A DNA stretch of 64,000 bases, from the NCBI GenBank assembly GCA_022827625.1, contig JAJEIE010000004.1:62001-126000 (forward strand), written 5' to 3'. Of the stretch, positions 1-9,716 are shown piece after piece. Every line of letters begins with the position of its first letter. Position 1 is the stretch's first letter. The position numbers and the translations under genes are program-made. The DNA comes from Candidatus Poribacteria bacterium (GTDB taxonomy: Bacteria > Poribacteria > WGA-4E > WGA-3G). Below the pieces are notes generated by a model that had not been told where the DNA came from, did no database searches, and worked only from the letters and a program-made list of their open reading frames with translations.

Positions 1-27
1 ACGATACTGCATAGCTGTTGTCCATTT

Positions 28-798
28 CTAATACTGGGTTTTTACTGCTGCCCAGGTTGTTGTGGCTTTGCCGCCGGGTTCAACAGGGAAAGGGTTCAGG
101 TTGTCTCTGAAATATTCGTATTCAACTTCTAAGCTTCCAGCACCTGCAGCAACACCGGCGTAGACGCCGAGCCATACAGGCGGTGTGAGGTCAAATTCGG
201 TCACACCAATCTCAATCCAATCCTCGTTTTCCTTGGTTTTATACCAAGCACTGTATTCATCACCATCTCTGGCGAGACGGAGGAAGAGTTCGGTTTCTCC
301 GAATTCAGGCGTGAATCCGGCGTTTCCAGTGAGACCACCGCCACCTTCATTCTGTTTCGTCTGATACTGGATCTGCCCTTTCGCTGCTGCATCTCGGGAC
401 CAGAATTTGATGGTTACCCAGTTATCGTCCGCTGGGCTTTTCACGACGAGTCCGTTAACGCCGGAAGAGGTGTCCCATCTGGCGAAGAAGTGGGTCTCGA
501 CATCGAATATATCTGTGTCGGTCTCCTGATAGAGGAAATGCGACATATCATTTGCCCAGAGATTTCGATTGGGTTCGCTGTCGATATAAAGGAAGTCCTC
601 ACGGGTTTCGCCGACATCCCATTTCGGGGGTTCGTTTTGCCATTCCCAGTTCGGATTCTGCAGTTCGCCCTTCTCAAACGGGTCGCCGAACGAATCTTGT
701 GCAACTGCGGTGCCTCCGAAAAGGAGCATGAGCACGCATACACTGGCACTATACTTGATAATTTCTCTAAAGTTTAGCATTAATAGTCGAGTTTGCAT
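28..798 (-). CDS. secreted concanavalin-like (DUF1349-type) protein
   Basis: Predicted 256-residue exported protein. An N-terminal signal peptide (hydrophobic stretch CVLMLLFGGTAVAQ) precedes one beta-sandwich domain of the DUF1349/LamG-like kind: the pattern 'FDVETHFFARWD...GLVVKSPADDNWVTIKFWSRD' followed by 'LFLRLARDGDEYSAWYK...WLGVYAGVAAG' is typical of these jelly-roll folds, which often bind carbohydrate. The start was placed at ATG 798 because AGGAGG lies 13 bases upstream; a TTG at 825 would overlap that site. The protein ends in GGKATTTWAAVKTQY, a tail resembling the ends of two other secreted proteins here (30506-31363 and 39600-40388). Ligand unknown; the family call is from pattern recognition only. 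Confidence 0.75.
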   Translation of the reverse strand: MQTRLLMLNFREIIKYSASVCVLMLLFGGTAVAQDSFGDPFEKGELQNPNWEWQNEPPKWDVGETREDFLYIDSEPNRNLWANDMSHFLYQETDTDIFDVETHFFARWDTSSGVNGLVVKSPADDNWVTIKFWSRDAAAKGQIQYQTKQNEGGGGLTGNAGFTPEFGETELFLRLARDGDEYSAWYKTKENEDWIEIGVTEFDLTPPVWLGVYAGVAAGAGSLEVEYEYFRDNLNPFPVEPGGKATTTWAAVKTQY

Positions 799-877
799 AA
801 GTCTCTCTATACCTCCTACGTTCAATTTTAAAACAAATTGTTAGGGTTGTCAAGATGAATCAAATTCTGCGCGAGGG

Positions 878-1294
878 TTAATCTCGCTTGATCCCGACGA
901 CGACGTTCTCAGACGATACGTCTTCGGGTATGACGACGAAAATCTTTCCAGATTCGGAACCGTCGCTCTGTTTTTCCAGATACGCTGTTATTTCGTTTTC
1001 ATCAAGAAGGACTGCCCCGTCGGTAATGGATTCGGGCAGCGGTGTGCGTTGGGATCCGAACTTTCGGATCCATTTGAAAATAGTACTCGGTGCGACCGAA
1101 AACATCCGAGCGATCGTGCTGATAGAGACCCCACGGCAGTATAGGAAAACCGCCAAGGCTCTCTGCCACGGGGGTCTCCCGCGGGTCGTCAGACGGGTAA
1201 ATTGAAAACCGCAGTCTTTACATTTATAGCGTTGGCTTCCTCTGGCTTTTCCATTTTTGACAGCGTTTTCCCGTTTACAGCGTGGGCAGTTCAT
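878..1294 (-). CDS. orphan InsA-like zinc-ribbon/HTH protein (IS1-type)
   Basis: 138 residues. The N-terminus has a four-Cys zinc ribbon (MNCPRCKRENAVKNG, then CKDCGFQF), followed by a helix-turn-helix (STIARMFSVAPSTIFKWIRKFG). This is the arrangement of the IS1 InsA DNA-binding protein. ATG 1294 is chosen because AAGGAGA lies about 11 bases upstream and the zinc ribbon begins right there. No InsB/DDE catalytic ORF and no clear terminal inverted repeats are visible, so it is either a solitary descendant of an IS or a domesticated DNA-binding protein. The C-terminal 50 residues (KIFVVIPEDVSSENVVVGIKRD) look intact rather than decayed. Confidence 0.65.
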   Translation of the reverse strand: MNCPRCKRENAVKNGKARGSQRYKCKDCGFQFTRLTTRGRPPWQRALAVFLYCRGVSISTIARMFSVAPSTIFKWIRKFGSQRTPLPESITDGAVLLDENEITAYLEKQSDGSESGKIFVVIPEDVSSENVVVGIKRD

Positions 1295-1603
1295 CGCGGT
1301 GTGTTTCTCCTTATGATAAAATATGGTAGGAAAAAGTATAGCATAAAAATTCCTGCTATGCAATATGTTCCATTCGTTTTCACAGGATTGAGTTTGTACT
1401 TTGTGTTTTTAAGGGGATTCCGTAAAATTTTCCTTGTTATTTTTTCTGGCATTGTATATTATATCTTTTGTGTAGAATTCATACATTCATATTACAAGCG
1501 AAAAACGGAATTTTAAAAAGACAGGTTGTCAGGCTCGATCAGGACTTGAATAGGAAGCATACTGTGCTTGCGGCGCGTCCAGCGCATAAAGGAGTACACG
1601 ATT
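1295..1603. other. AT-rich intergenic region, divergent
   Basis: About 310 bases between divergent genes, markedly AT-rich (many T and TAT runs at 1420-1510). It must hold the promoters of both flanking genes, but I see no confident -35/-10 pair. Small ORFs here have no ribosome binding site or recognisable content. Confidence 0.5.
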
Positions 1604-2626
1604 ATGGCAGGGAAACTAAAAGTTGCAGCAGTTGGGTGTGGGGGCATCGGGCGTCTGCATCAACTCGGTTATCTGCAGCATCCAGGTGCAGAATTGGTGG
1701 CAGTCTGTGATATAGATGTCGCTAAAGCCCAAGCCCGTGCCGAAGAACTCGGTGTTGCTAAGTGGTACCCCTCCATCAAAGAGATGCTCGCGCATGAGGA
1801 GTGCGATTTGGTAGATGTTGTAACGGCTGACTATCTGCACTTTGAGCCGGTGATGGAGTGTCTTGAAGCGGGCAAACATGTTATCTCTGAGAAACCGCTA
1901 TCGCTTTACATCAACGAGGCGGAACAGATGGTGGCAAAAGCGGAGGAGAGGGGAGTCTACCTCGCTATTGATTACAACCGACGGTTCGCACCCGGATACG
2001 TCCAAGCGCGGAAATGGTTTGACGCTGGGGAGATTGGACAGACTTACTACTTAGACATGAAATTATCTCAGGGGGGTCCGGCTTCAACGTGGAAGGGTGA
2101 ATATTATCTACTCTATGAATTGCAGACGCATGCAATTGACCTACTGCGATGGTTTGGCGGGGAGATTGTGGCTGTCTGTGCACAAATGGCAAAACCTCGG
2201 CAGCATGAGGCACGCGAAGGTGAGGATGCATGCTATACGAGCATGGCTATCTCTTTTCGTTATGAAACAGAAGTCGTTGCGACATTGATGGCAAGTTGGG
2301 ATAGCGACTTCATCCACCCGATTGAACATCTTGAAATCTGCGGCTCCGATGGCGAAATCGTTGTTGATAATGTCCTCACACGTGCGACCTTGATGAGACG
2401 CAATAATCAGGTGGTTGAAGAATATCGTCCTTCCATTTTTAGAGATGAGCAGCTTGCCTTTAATGGGACATTTGCCCTGAGAATGGCGGCACTCGTTGAC
2501 GATTTACTTGCTGACCAGCCACCGGCACCAACCGGTAAAGACGGCTTACAAGCCCTACGAATTACCGAAGCGATTGTGGAATCATGGAAGGAAAAACGTG
2601 AGGTAGCGGTTAAGATTGATTCATAG
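1604..2626 (+). CDS. Gfo/Idh/MocA family NAD(P)-dependent oxidoreductase
   Basis: 340 residues, the usual length of the family. The N-terminal Rossmann fold shows VAAVGCGGIGRLHQLGY, and the EKP motif that closes the cofactor pocket is present (HVISEKPLSLYINEAEQMV). The C-terminal alpha/beta sheet domain follows (FAPGYVQARKWFDAGEIGQTYYLD). Members oxidise or reduce hydroxyl groups of sugars and cyclitols; the substrate cannot be told here. ATG 1604 is preceded by AAAGGAG at good spacing. It runs in the same direction as a lipoprotein gene and a GH127 gene, consistent with a sugar-utilisation locus. Cytoplasmic. Confidence 0.88.
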   Translation: MAGKLKVAAVGCGGIGRLHQLGYLQHPGAELVAVCDIDVAKAQARAEELGVAKWYPSIKEMLAHEECDLVDVVTADYLHFEPVMECLEAGKHVISEKPLSLYINEAEQMVAKAEERGVYLAIDYNRRFAPGYVQARKWFDAGEIGQTYYLDMKLSQGGPASTWKGEYYLLYELQTHAIDLLRWFGGEIVAVCAQMAKPRQHEAREGEDACYTSMAISFRYETEVVATLMASWDSDFIHPIEHLEICGSDGEIVVDNVLTRATLMRRNNQVVEEYRPSIFRDEQLAFNGTFALRMAALVDDLLADQPPAPTGKDGLQALRITEAIVESWKEKREVAVKIDS

Positions 2627-2681
2627 GACGGTAAACTATTTTGCACACAAGCCGTTTCTATATGCAAGGAGGAGAGAGATT

Positions 2682-3380
2682 ATGAAATACCGTTTGTCTG
2701 TTTTGAGGGGGATTCTTCGGTCATTACCTGCGGATTCTTCGTATTCAACTGTGCGTGCTTGTGTTGCGTCTCTTATTTTTGTGCTTCTGGCGGTGAGTTG
2801 CGGTCCGCCCCCTCAAGGGCAATACCATGTTCCTGAATCGGCAATCGCAGCTGCGGAACGGAATGTGCCGGAGCGAGCAAAGCAGAGCGAAGGGGTCAGT
2901 TTGCCTGAGAGTGCTATGGTCCGTTTGCAGGAACAACCTTACCTGAGAAATGCGTTCAAAAACGCTTTCAGCCAACCTACACCTACCAGTAGAACCGGGC
3001 TTGACGATTTTTATGCAAGAACACGAGGAAAGGTGCAGCACGTCGCTATTATCTCCGGAGGATCATTTGATGTCCTCAAGGCATTTATTGCCAAGGGTTG
3101 GGCTCCGATTGTAATGATTCAGTTTCAAGGACGGACTCCAGAAATCTTGCCCGTGTCCGACTATAACGACCAACTGAGTGAAGTATACCTCCAGAATCCT
3201 ACCAATTTCGCCAAGCGCCGCCTGAGTTACCAAGAGTTTGAGAAGGCTTGGAGCAAGAACTCACGGAACAAGTGTGTTTTAATCACACCACAGGCACTCA
3301 ACGAAGTAACTGTTCAGAATGTACTCGGAAAATATTTACCTGCTAAAGCGTTCCAAGAGGTTAGTATCAGAAGACGCTAA
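2682..3380 (+). CDS. lipoprotein with peptidase C39-like fold, probably non-catalytic
   Basis: 232 residues. The N-terminal hydrophobic segment ends in LLAVSC, a plausible lipobox, so membrane anchoring is likely. The C-terminal half (VQHVAIISGGSFDVLKAFIAKGWAPIVMI, then LPVSDYNDQ, then LSYQEFEKAWSK) matches the layout of C39-like peptidases, in which a stretch of 'rewards-poor' sequence ends with a conserved F..W. No catalytic Cys precedes it at the expected place, so activity is doubtful. ATG 2682 has GGAGGAGAG just upstream. It sits 55 bases after the oxidoreductase gene and 40 before GH127, likely co-transcribed. The family call is tentative. Confidence 0.6.
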   Translation: MKYRLSVLRGILRSLPADSSYSTVRACVASLIFVLLAVSCGPPPQGQYHVPESAIAAAERNVPERAKQSEGVSLPESAMVRLQEQPYLRNAFKNAFSQPTPTSRTGLDDFYARTRGKVQHVAIISGGSFDVLKAFIAKGWAPIVMIQFQGRTPEILPVSDYNDQLSEVYLQNPTNFAKRRLSYQEFEKAWSKNSRNKCVLITPQALNEVTVQNVLGKYLPAKAFQEVSIRRR

Positions 3381-3420
3381 TGCTGCACTTCACCCCGTTA
3401 ACAGAACGAGAGACTGAATT

Positions 3421-5310
3421 GTGAAAGCACTTCCATTCACGGCTGTTAAGATCAGCGACCGGTTTTGGGCACCCCGACAGAAGACGAATGCCGAAGCGAC
3501 GATTCCTCACGAATTGGCGCAGTGTCGACAAACGGGTAGAATTGATAACTTCGCGAAGGCGGCTGGCTTGATGTCTGGAGCGTTTGAGGGTATTTTTTTC
3601 AACGATTCCGATGTCTATAAGTGGGTAGAAGCGGCATCGTACACCCTTGCGACGCATCCGAATCCAGCGTGGGAAGCGGAGTTGGATGAAGTCATCGCGA
3701 AGATCGCTGCGAGCCAACAACCTGATGGCTATCTGAATACCTATTTCACATTGGTTGAGCCGACGAAGCGATGGCAGAATCTCGGCATCATGCACGAATT
3801 GTATTGCGCCGGACATCTCTTTGAGGCAGCAGTTGTGCATTACCAAGCGACCGGAAAGCGGACGTTATTGGACGTTGCCTGCCGGTTTGCTGATCTGATT
3901 GACAGTATCTTTGGACCCGGCAAACGGGATGGGTTGCCCGGACACGAGGGAATTGAGCTCGCTCTTGTAAAATTGGCGAACGTCACAGGTGAGACGCGCT
4001 ACGCTGCACTCGCCGAATATTTTGTCACTCGACGTGGACATTCCCCATCGATTTTTGAGAAGGAATTAGAGAATCCTGACATTCCCGGTGGGCTTGACGC
4101 GTATCGACACCACTTCACGCGGGACGGGAAATTTGAGGGACACTATGCCCAGGCACATCTCCCGATACAGCAGCAGACGGAGTGTGTCGGACACGCCGTA
4201 CGTGCGATGTATCTCTACAGTGCCGCTGCTGACATCGCTTATGAGACCGGTGATACCGCAATCATTAATGCCTTGGAGGCACTTTGGCGGAATGTAACGG
4301 AGAAGCGTCTATATGTTACGGGGGGTGTAGGACCTTCTGGGCATAATGAAGGCTTCACAAACGATTATGAATTGCCGAACTTCTCGGCGTATGCTGAAAC
4401 TTGTGCTTCGATCGGACTGATATTTTGGGCACATCGGATGTTCTTATTGCGCGGCGAGTCGCACTTTGTAGATGTCTTGGAGACAGCACTCTATAACGGG
4501 GCACTCTCTGGGATTTCGTTGAATGGGACGGGCTTCTTTTATCAGAATCCGTTGGCGAGTTACGGCGACCGATCCCGGCATGCGTGGTTTGGCTGCGCGT
4601 GTTGCCCTCCAAATATTGCGCGACTCCTGGCATCTATCGGACAATACATCTACGCTGAATCGGATGAAGGTGTATGGGTGAACCTCTACGTCGGCGGCAC
4701 GGCTGCGGCGACTGTCGCTGGCGGTGTCTCGGTGCAATTGACCCAAGAGACTGATTATCCGTGGGCAGGGGATATAACGCTGACAATCGATCCGGAAGCA
4801 CCTGTCTCCTTTGCGTTAAATTTGCGGGTCCCGAGTTGGTGTACGCAATTTGAAGCACGCGTCAACGGTAGACGCTACAAACCTGAAGCAAACACCGAGG
4901 GGTATCTCTCAATTACGCGGGAGTGGCACGCTGATGACAGCGTTGAACTTCAGTTCGATATGCCTATTGCCCGTGTTTATGCGCATCCGCTCGTGCGGGA
5001 AAATGTTGGACGCTTTGCTTTACGCCGCGGTCCGATTGTCTACTGTTTTGAGGATATTGACAATCCGGGTGGTGTTTTTCAGACGTTGGCACTCTCCGGT
5101 GATGTTGCGTTGGAAACGACGTTTAATGCGGAACTGCTGGGCGGCGTGACACTGATTCGTGGTATGGGGACGGTGTTGGAGGCTGCTGAGTGGGAAAACA
5201 ATCTCTATCTGAACGCAGAGCCAAAAATGAAGCAACTGGAAGTTACAGCGATTCCGTATTATGCATGGTGTAACCGCGGCACGAGTCAGATGTCGGTGTG
5301 GATTTTGTAG
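3421..5310 (+). CDS. glycoside hydrolase family 127 (DUF1680), beta-L-arabinofuranosidase-like
   Basis: 629 residues, typical for DUF1680/GH127. Recognisable blocks: the start (KISDRFWAPRQKTNAEATIPHEL), the (alpha/alpha)6 barrel with DGYLNTYF and NLGIMHELYCAGHLFEAAV, and the hallmark C392-A-C-C-P-P-N398 motif. In characterised HypBA1 the cysteines of this motif coordinate zinc and one acts as nucleophile. The C-terminal beta domains follow (LNLRVPSWC, ENVGRFALRRGPIVYCFE). No signal peptide, so probably cytoplasmic. Start is GTG 3421 with a weak GAGAG upstream. Likely releases L-arabinofuranose or a related sugar; exact specificity is unknown. Confidence 0.9.
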   Translation: MKALPFTAVKISDRFWAPRQKTNAEATIPHELAQCRQTGRIDNFAKAAGLMSGAFEGIFFNDSDVYKWVEAASYTLATHPNPAWEAELDEVIAKIAASQQPDGYLNTYFTLVEPTKRWQNLGIMHELYCAGHLFEAAVVHYQATGKRTLLDVACRFADLIDSIFGPGKRDGLPGHEGIELALVKLANVTGETRYAALAEYFVTRRGHSPSIFEKELENPDIPGGLDAYRHHFTRDGKFEGHYAQAHLPIQQQTECVGHAVRAMYLYSAAADIAYETGDTAIINALEALWRNVTEKRLYVTGGVGPSGHNEGFTNDYELPNFSAYAETCASIGLIFWAHRMFLLRGESHFVDVLETALYNGALSGISLNGTGFFYQNPLASYGDRSRHAWFGCACCPPNIARLLASIGQYIYAESDEGVWVNLYVGGTAAATVAGGVSVQLTQETDYPWAGDITLTIDPEAPVSFALNLRVPSWCTQFEARVNGRRYKPEANTEGYLSITREWHADDSVELQFDMPIARVYAHPLVRENVGRFALRRGPIVYCFEDIDNPGGVFQTLALSGDVALETTFNAELLGGVTLIRGMGTVLEAAEWENNLYLNAEPKMKQLEVTAIPYYAWCNRGTSQMSVWIL

Positions 5311-5329
5311 ATCCTCTTTTCTGTTTATT

Positions 5330-5361
5330 GGGTGGATGTTAAAATCCACCCATTTTTTTTT
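5330..5361 (+). terminator. rho-independent terminator after GH127
   Basis: Perfect 8-bp stem GGGTGGAT/ATCCACCC (5330-5337 and 5344-5351), 6-base loop, then A and nine Ts. It lies 20 bases after the GH127 stop, between convergent genes, and on the plus strand has the full terminator form. Confidence 0.92.
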
Positions 5362-5408
5362 GCAATGTAGCGTTTTATCCACGACAACTGTAGGAACATT
5401 CTGTGTTT

Positions 5409-7274
5409 TTACCGGTGAAATCGGCGTTCGAGTTCATCGCGTCCCATCTCAACAATGATAGGTCGTGAGTGCGGACAATTGAACGGCAATTTTGCCTCGG
5501 ATAACTCTTTGAGAAGGTTTATCATCTCTTTGGTATCCAGCGTATCTCCTGCTTTAACAGCTGATTTGCAGGCGAGGGTAATCAAGGCGTTATCAATCGC
5601 TTCCGGGATTTCCACTTCGGTATGTGGTTGGGTCGGGAGTTTGTCGAGTAGATCCGTGACGGTCTGTGCGGCGACCCGTGTCGGCAAGGATGCCGGAATC
5701 GCCCTAATCAGGATAGTGTTCCCACCGAATTCCTCCAAATCAAAACCGAGTTTCTTAAAGATGTCGTTGTGAATTTTGAGGGTGCCGAGCTGCTGCACCG
5801 TGGCTTCCAGAGTGACGGGCAGTAACAACCCTTGTACAGGAATACCGTCGGTTTTCATCTGGTTGACGAAACGTTCGTAAAGAACGCGCTCCGCAGCGAC
5901 ATGCTGATCGATGAAGAAGAGTTTATCTCTCGCCTCAACGACGATATAGGTTTTAAAGAGGTTGGTCTTCAGTTGGATATGCTCAAAATCGAGCAGGCTG
6001 AGATCGGTGTCTTCAGGAATCTGCTGTGGCGGTTGCACAACAATTTCAGGCGGTGTGGTTGGAGTTCTCGCTTCCGACGCGTCGGTAATTTCGGTGCCTT
6101 CCCTGTCGCTTGCTGTCTGACGTGGCAGTGGTGTTTGCGTTCGCTGTGTTCGTGCTATCGAAGTTGTGGTTTGTGGCGATGTATGGTGAGATCTGGAGAC
6201 CCTTTGTGATAAACCGATATCGCGGTGCTTAGCACTTTCTTCAGATTGCAACGGTTCAACGGCTGTTTCGATTTTCGGGATGTATTTCGCTTTGTGGATG
6301 GCGTTGCGGAGCATCCGAACGATACCGCTGTAAATTGTACGTTCGTTCCGAAAACGCACCTCTATTTTGGCGGGGTGGACGTTGACATCAACGGCTTCGG
6401 GGTCAAGCGTTAGGAAAAGCAGCGCGACGGGCTGCCGGTCTTTGGCAATCATCGAACTGAGTGCCTCTGTGAGTGCTGCGCTGATGATAGGACTGCGGAT
6501 CGGTCGCTGGTTAAGAAAAAAGAGTTGATACTCACGGTTCGGTTTTGTAAATTCCGGTTTTCCGAGTAAGCCGTACATCTTCAAGTCGGGCAATTCTTCT
6601 GTAAATTCGATAAGATTGTCAGCGAATTCTTTGCCGTATACGAGGCGGACCCGCTCCATGTGTGAATCACACGCGCGAACATCAAGGATGGATCTGCTGT
6701 TGTGTGTCAACGAAAATTGGATGTTCGGATGCGCGAGGGCTGTCCATGTGACCTGCCGTGTGACGTGGTTCATCTCTGTGGTATCGGTTTTCAGGAACTT
6801 CAGACGTGCTGGAACATTGTAAAAGAGATTGTTAACCGACATGTGGGTGCCGGGAGAACATCCACTTTCTGCCACAGATCGGAAAACACCGCCATCAACG
6901 TTTACCTTCGTTCCGATGAGTGCGTCAGGCGTACGGGTGAGAAGTTCAAATTGGGACACCGAGGCAATACTGGCTAAGGCTTCACCGCGAAAGCCAAAGG
7001 TTTGAATCTGCTCAAGGTCCTCGATACGGTTGACTTTACTCGTTGCGTGGCGTTCTAAGGCGAGGAGCGCGTCCTCACGTTCCATGCCGCTTCCGTTATC
7101 GGAGACGTGAATGAGTCGTTTCCCACCAGCACGGACTTCGACGCGAATCGAAGTGCTTTCGGCATCTACAGCGTTTTCAATGAGTTCTTTGACGACTGAG
7201 GCAGGACGTTCAACGACTTCGCCTGCGGCGATTTTGTTGGCGACATCTGCAGAGAGTATTTTGATTTTCGACAT
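5409..7274 (-). CDS. mutL: DNA mismatch repair protein MutL
   Basis: 621 residues. N-terminal GHKL ATPase: E33-N34 in KELIENAVDAE, DNGSGM, and ATSKV...TFGFRGEALASIASVS. The C-terminal endonuclease/dimerisation domain has all its metal-site motifs in recognisable form: D456-QHVAAERVLYE (consensus DQHAx2Ex4E, with V for A), ACKSAVKA near 568, CPHSRP at 600, and a final F-H-R. So this is a nicking-type MutL as in bacteria lacking MutH. A variable proline/threonine-rich linker (about 340-420) joins the halves. No mutS neighbour in the window. The start MSKIKILS is the family start; AGGAG lies about 14 bases upstream. Ends convergent with GH127. Confidence 0.96.
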   Translation of the reverse strand: MSKIKILSADVANKIAAGEVVERPASVVKELIENAVDAESTSIRVEVRAGGKRLIHVSDNGSGMEREDALLALERHATSKVNRIEDLEQIQTFGFRGEALASIASVSQFELLTRTPDALIGTKVNVDGGVFRSVAESGCSPGTHMSVNNLFYNVPARLKFLKTDTTEMNHVTRQVTWTALAHPNIQFSLTHNSRSILDVRACDSHMERVRLVYGKEFADNLIEFTEELPDLKMYGLLGKPEFTKPNREYQLFFLNQRPIRSPIISAALTEALSSMIAKDRQPVALLFLTLDPEAVDVNVHPAKIEVRFRNERTIYSGIVRMLRNAIHKAKYIPKIETAVEPLQSEESAKHRDIGLSQRVSRSHHTSPQTTTSIARTQRTQTPLPRQTASDREGTEITDASEARTPTTPPEIVVQPPQQIPEDTDLSLLDFEHIQLKTNLFKTYIVVEARDKLFFIDQHVAAERVLYERFVNQMKTDGIPVQGLLLPVTLEATVQQLGTLKIHNDIFKKLGFDLEEFGGNTILIRAIPASLPTRVAAQTVTDLLDKLPTQPHTEVEIPEAIDNALITLACKSAVKAGDTLDTKEMINLLKELSEAKLPFNCPHSRPIIVEMGRDELERRFHR

Positions 7275-7409
7275 TTTTTTAATTATCGCTCCTGGGCTGC
7301 TGCGTCCTTCGTTCTTGCAGGTTTCCGGTTAATCTGCGTTCTCTTACGGTTTTGGAACTGCTCTTAGGAATTTTTTTCACACCTTCCGCGGTGAATAGAG
7401 ATTGGACCT

Positions 7410-9515
7410 TCAGGAGTCCTCTTGGTACAGATGACAATGGCAGGAATGCGTCTGTGTGAAATGCGATTCCTCTGGATATGTGTCTTTACACACAGGCATT
7501 ACTTCTGGGCAGCGTGGGTGAAAGTGGCATCCCGATGGCCGATTGATGGGTGAAGGCACATCACCTTCTAATCGAATTTTTTCAACACCGGTCTGTGCGT
7601 CCATCTTCGGGACAGCAGAAAGAAGGGCGCGTGTATACGGGTGTTGGGGTGAATCGAAAATCTCCTCTGTTGCGCCACGCTCAACGATTTTACCGAGATA
7701 CATCACCGCTACCTCATCCGCAAAATACTCAACCACAGACAGGTTGTGTGTAATAAAGAGGTAAGTGAGATTAAAATCCGTCTGTAGCGATTTTAGTAGG
7801 TTGAGTATCTGTGCTTGCACGGACACATCCAGTGCACTGGTAGCTTCATCGCAAACGATAAATTCTGGATCAATAGCGAGGCACCTTGCAATACCGATGC
7901 GCTGCCTTTGACCCCCAGAAAATTCATGCGGATAGCGGGTTACCATATCCGGCGATAAGCCGACGCGGTGCATCAGTTCTGCGATCCTGACGTGGCGTTC
8001 CTCAGTCGAACCACCAATGTTGTGTGCCTGCATGCCCTCTTGGATAATAGCACCGACGGTCATCCGTGGGTTAAGGGAGGCATAGGGGTCCTGAAAAATG
8101 ATTTGCATCCGTTTCCGATACGGGTGCAACTGCTCCCGCTTCACAGTAGCGATGTTGACACCATCATAGACGAGATCGCCTTTAACAGGCACACCTAATC
8201 GAAGGATGGCTTTTCCGAGTGAGGTCTTGCCGGACCCCGATTCACCGACAAGTGCGAGCGTTTTACCGCGTGGAATATCAAGCGTGACATCGTCAACGGC
8301 ATAAACGTAACCGACTGTGCGTTTCAAAATTCCTTTCTGAATCGGATAATGGACACAGAGGTCTTTTACTTGTAGTTGCGGTTGTGTGTCTGCGGGTTGT
8401 GTCGGTGCCTCTTCTATCTTATTTGTATCTGTCTCAAGTTCCAGTTTTGTAGAACCGGTTCCTATCGCGTGCTTTTGTATAGCAAGTTTTCGGTTTGCAA
8501 GCTGCACCGAAAATGGCGGCTCAGGGTTATAGAGATGACAAGCGACATGCCGGCGAGGTTTCCAACCTCGCTCCTCTTCTTCATTGACGGTCTGTAGTAT
8601 CGGGACGACGGTTTCACATCCATTCATAACTGTCGGACACCGCTCAGCGAATCTACAACCCTCGTTATATTCAGTCGCTTTTGGGACTCTGCCTGTAATT
8701 GTGCGGAGCTGCGTACCGCGTTTGTCGCGTGCGGGTGTTGATTCAAGAAGTTTCACGGTATACGGGTGTTGCGGGGTTTTGTAGAGTTGTTCCCATGTGC
8801 CTGTCTCGGCAATTTTCCCTGCATACATAACAGCGACGCGGTCGGCGATGTTCGCAACGACACCTAAATCGTGTGTAATTAACAGCACTGCCATCTGCAA
8901 CTCCTGTTGGAGACGTTGGATGAGTTCGAGAATCTGTGCTTGGATGGTGACATCGAGTGCTGTTGTCGGTTCATCCGCAATCAGCAGCCCGGGGTGGCAG
9001 GAGAGTGCCATGGCAATCATGACGCGCTGTTTCATGCCGCCGGACATTTGGTGTGGATATTCATCGTAACGCGTAGCAGGTTCTGGGATACCGACGAGGT
9101 CGAGCATCTCGATCGCTGCATTCCGTGCAGCCGTCCCGCGCAGATTTTGATGCTGTCGGATCGCCTCTGAAATCTGGTTACCGATTGTGAAAACCGGATT
9201 CAGACTGGTCATTGGCTCCTGGAAAATCATGGCGATGTCGTTGCCCTGAATTTTCCGCTTCTCAACTTCTGAGAGTCGCGTGATGTCTTGCCCTTTGTAG
9301 TAAATGGCACCGCCTGCGATAAACCCAGCGGGTTTCGCAACGAGTTGGATAATAGAAAGAGCGGTAACGCTTTTACCACACCCCGACTCACCGACGAGTG
9401 CAAAAATCTCGTTCGGCTTGATGTCGAAAGAGATGCCATCAACGGCACGTGCAATCCCTTCCGGGGTGCGGAAATAGGTTTTGAGATCCTGGACGCTGAG
9501 CAATGTGTCGTTCAT
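7410..9515 (-). CDS. fused dipeptide/oligopeptide ABC transporter ATPase (OppD-OppF in one chain)
   Basis: 701 residues holding two complete ABC cassettes, as in GsiA-type proteins. Cassette 1: Walker A GESGCGKS at 42-49, signature MSGGMKQR, Walker [13 protein letters not shown]. Cassette 2: Walker A GESGSGKT near 423-430, signature FSGGQRQR, Walker [13 protein letters not shown]. Each is followed by the oligopeptide-type C-terminal region with cysteines ([22 protein letters not shown]), which in OppD/F relatives can bind an Fe-S cluster. It would power peptide or nickel/glutathione import, but no permease or binding-protein genes are adjacent. A palindrome found also elsewhere (8553-8571) lies inside the linker after cassette 1. 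No ribosome binding site precedes the ATG; see the promoter entry. Confidence 0.93.
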   Translation of the reverse strand: MNDTLLSVQDLKTYFRTPEGIARAVDGISFDIKPNEIFALVGESGCGKSVTALSIIQLVAKPAGFIAGGAIYYKGQDITRLSEVEKRKIQGNDIAMIFQEPMTSLNPVFTIGNQISEAIRQHQNLRGTAARNAAIEMLDLVGIPEPATRYDEYPHQMSGGMKQRVMIAMALSCHPGLLIADEPTTALDVTIQAQILELIQRLQQELQMAVLLITHDLGVVANIADRVAVMYAGKIAETGTWEQLYKTPQHPYTVKLLESTPARDKRGTQLRTITGRVPKATEYNEGCRFAERCPTVMNGCETVVPILQTVNEEEERGWKPRRHVACHLYNPEPPFSVQLANRKLAIQKHAIGTGSTKLELETDTNKIEEAPTQPADTQPQLQVKDLCVHYPIQKGILKRTVGYVYAVDDVTLDIPRGKTLALVGESGSGKTSLGKAILRLGVPVKGDLVYDGVNIATVKREQLHPYRKRMQIIFQDPYASLNPRMTVGAIIQEGMQAHNIGGSTEERHVRIAELMHRVGLSPDMVTRYPHEFSGGQRQRIGIARCLAIDPEFIVCDEATSALDVSVQAQILNLLKSLQTDFNLTYLFITHNLSVVEYFADEVAVMYLGKIVERGATEEIFDSPQHPYTRALLSAVPKMDAQTGVEKIRLEGDVPSPINRPSGCHFHPRCPEVMPVCKDTYPEESHFTQTHSCHCHLYQEDS
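8553..8571. repeat. palindrome shared with 47599-47617, inside a CDS
   Basis: GCGAGGTTTCCAACCTCGC: 8-bp arms with a 3-base centre. The identical 19 bases occur at 47599-47617 in an intergenic region. Here it encodes part of RGWKPRRH in the inter-cassette linker of the ABC ATPase. Confidence 0.7.
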
Positions 9516-9521
9516 AGTGTT

Positions 9522-9550
9522 AATGTAACATGGAAACTCGGGAAAGTCAA
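9522..9550 (-). promoter_or_regulatory. sigma70-like promoter, probably leaderless, for the ABC ATPase
   Basis: On the minus strand TTGACT (9550-9545), 17 bases, TACATT (9527-9522). The ATG (9515-9513) begins only 6 bases after the -10 box and no Shine-Dalgarno is visible, so transcription probably starts at or next to the start codon. Prediction only. Confidence 0.5.
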
Positions 9551-9716
9551 GATAAATTCCAGGGGAATTTGATTTTAAAGATTCCCTTTATATCAGCGTA
9601 TATTTTCTTCTGTAGGAGCGAGCTGTGCTCGCGATATTGCAAAAGAACGTTAACATCTATAAACGGAAACCAAAATCTAAATCGTCTTGGGTAAATTCAC
9701 GCGTAAAAAATAAAGA

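Noticed and set aside
878-1294. Complete insertion sequence
   Set aside because: No InsB/DDE partner and no terminal inverted repeats seen.
1202-1516. 104-codon plus-strand frame in the AT-rich spacer
   Set aside because: Overlaps the InsA-like gene antisense; hydrophobic composition comes from AT richness; no ribosome binding site.
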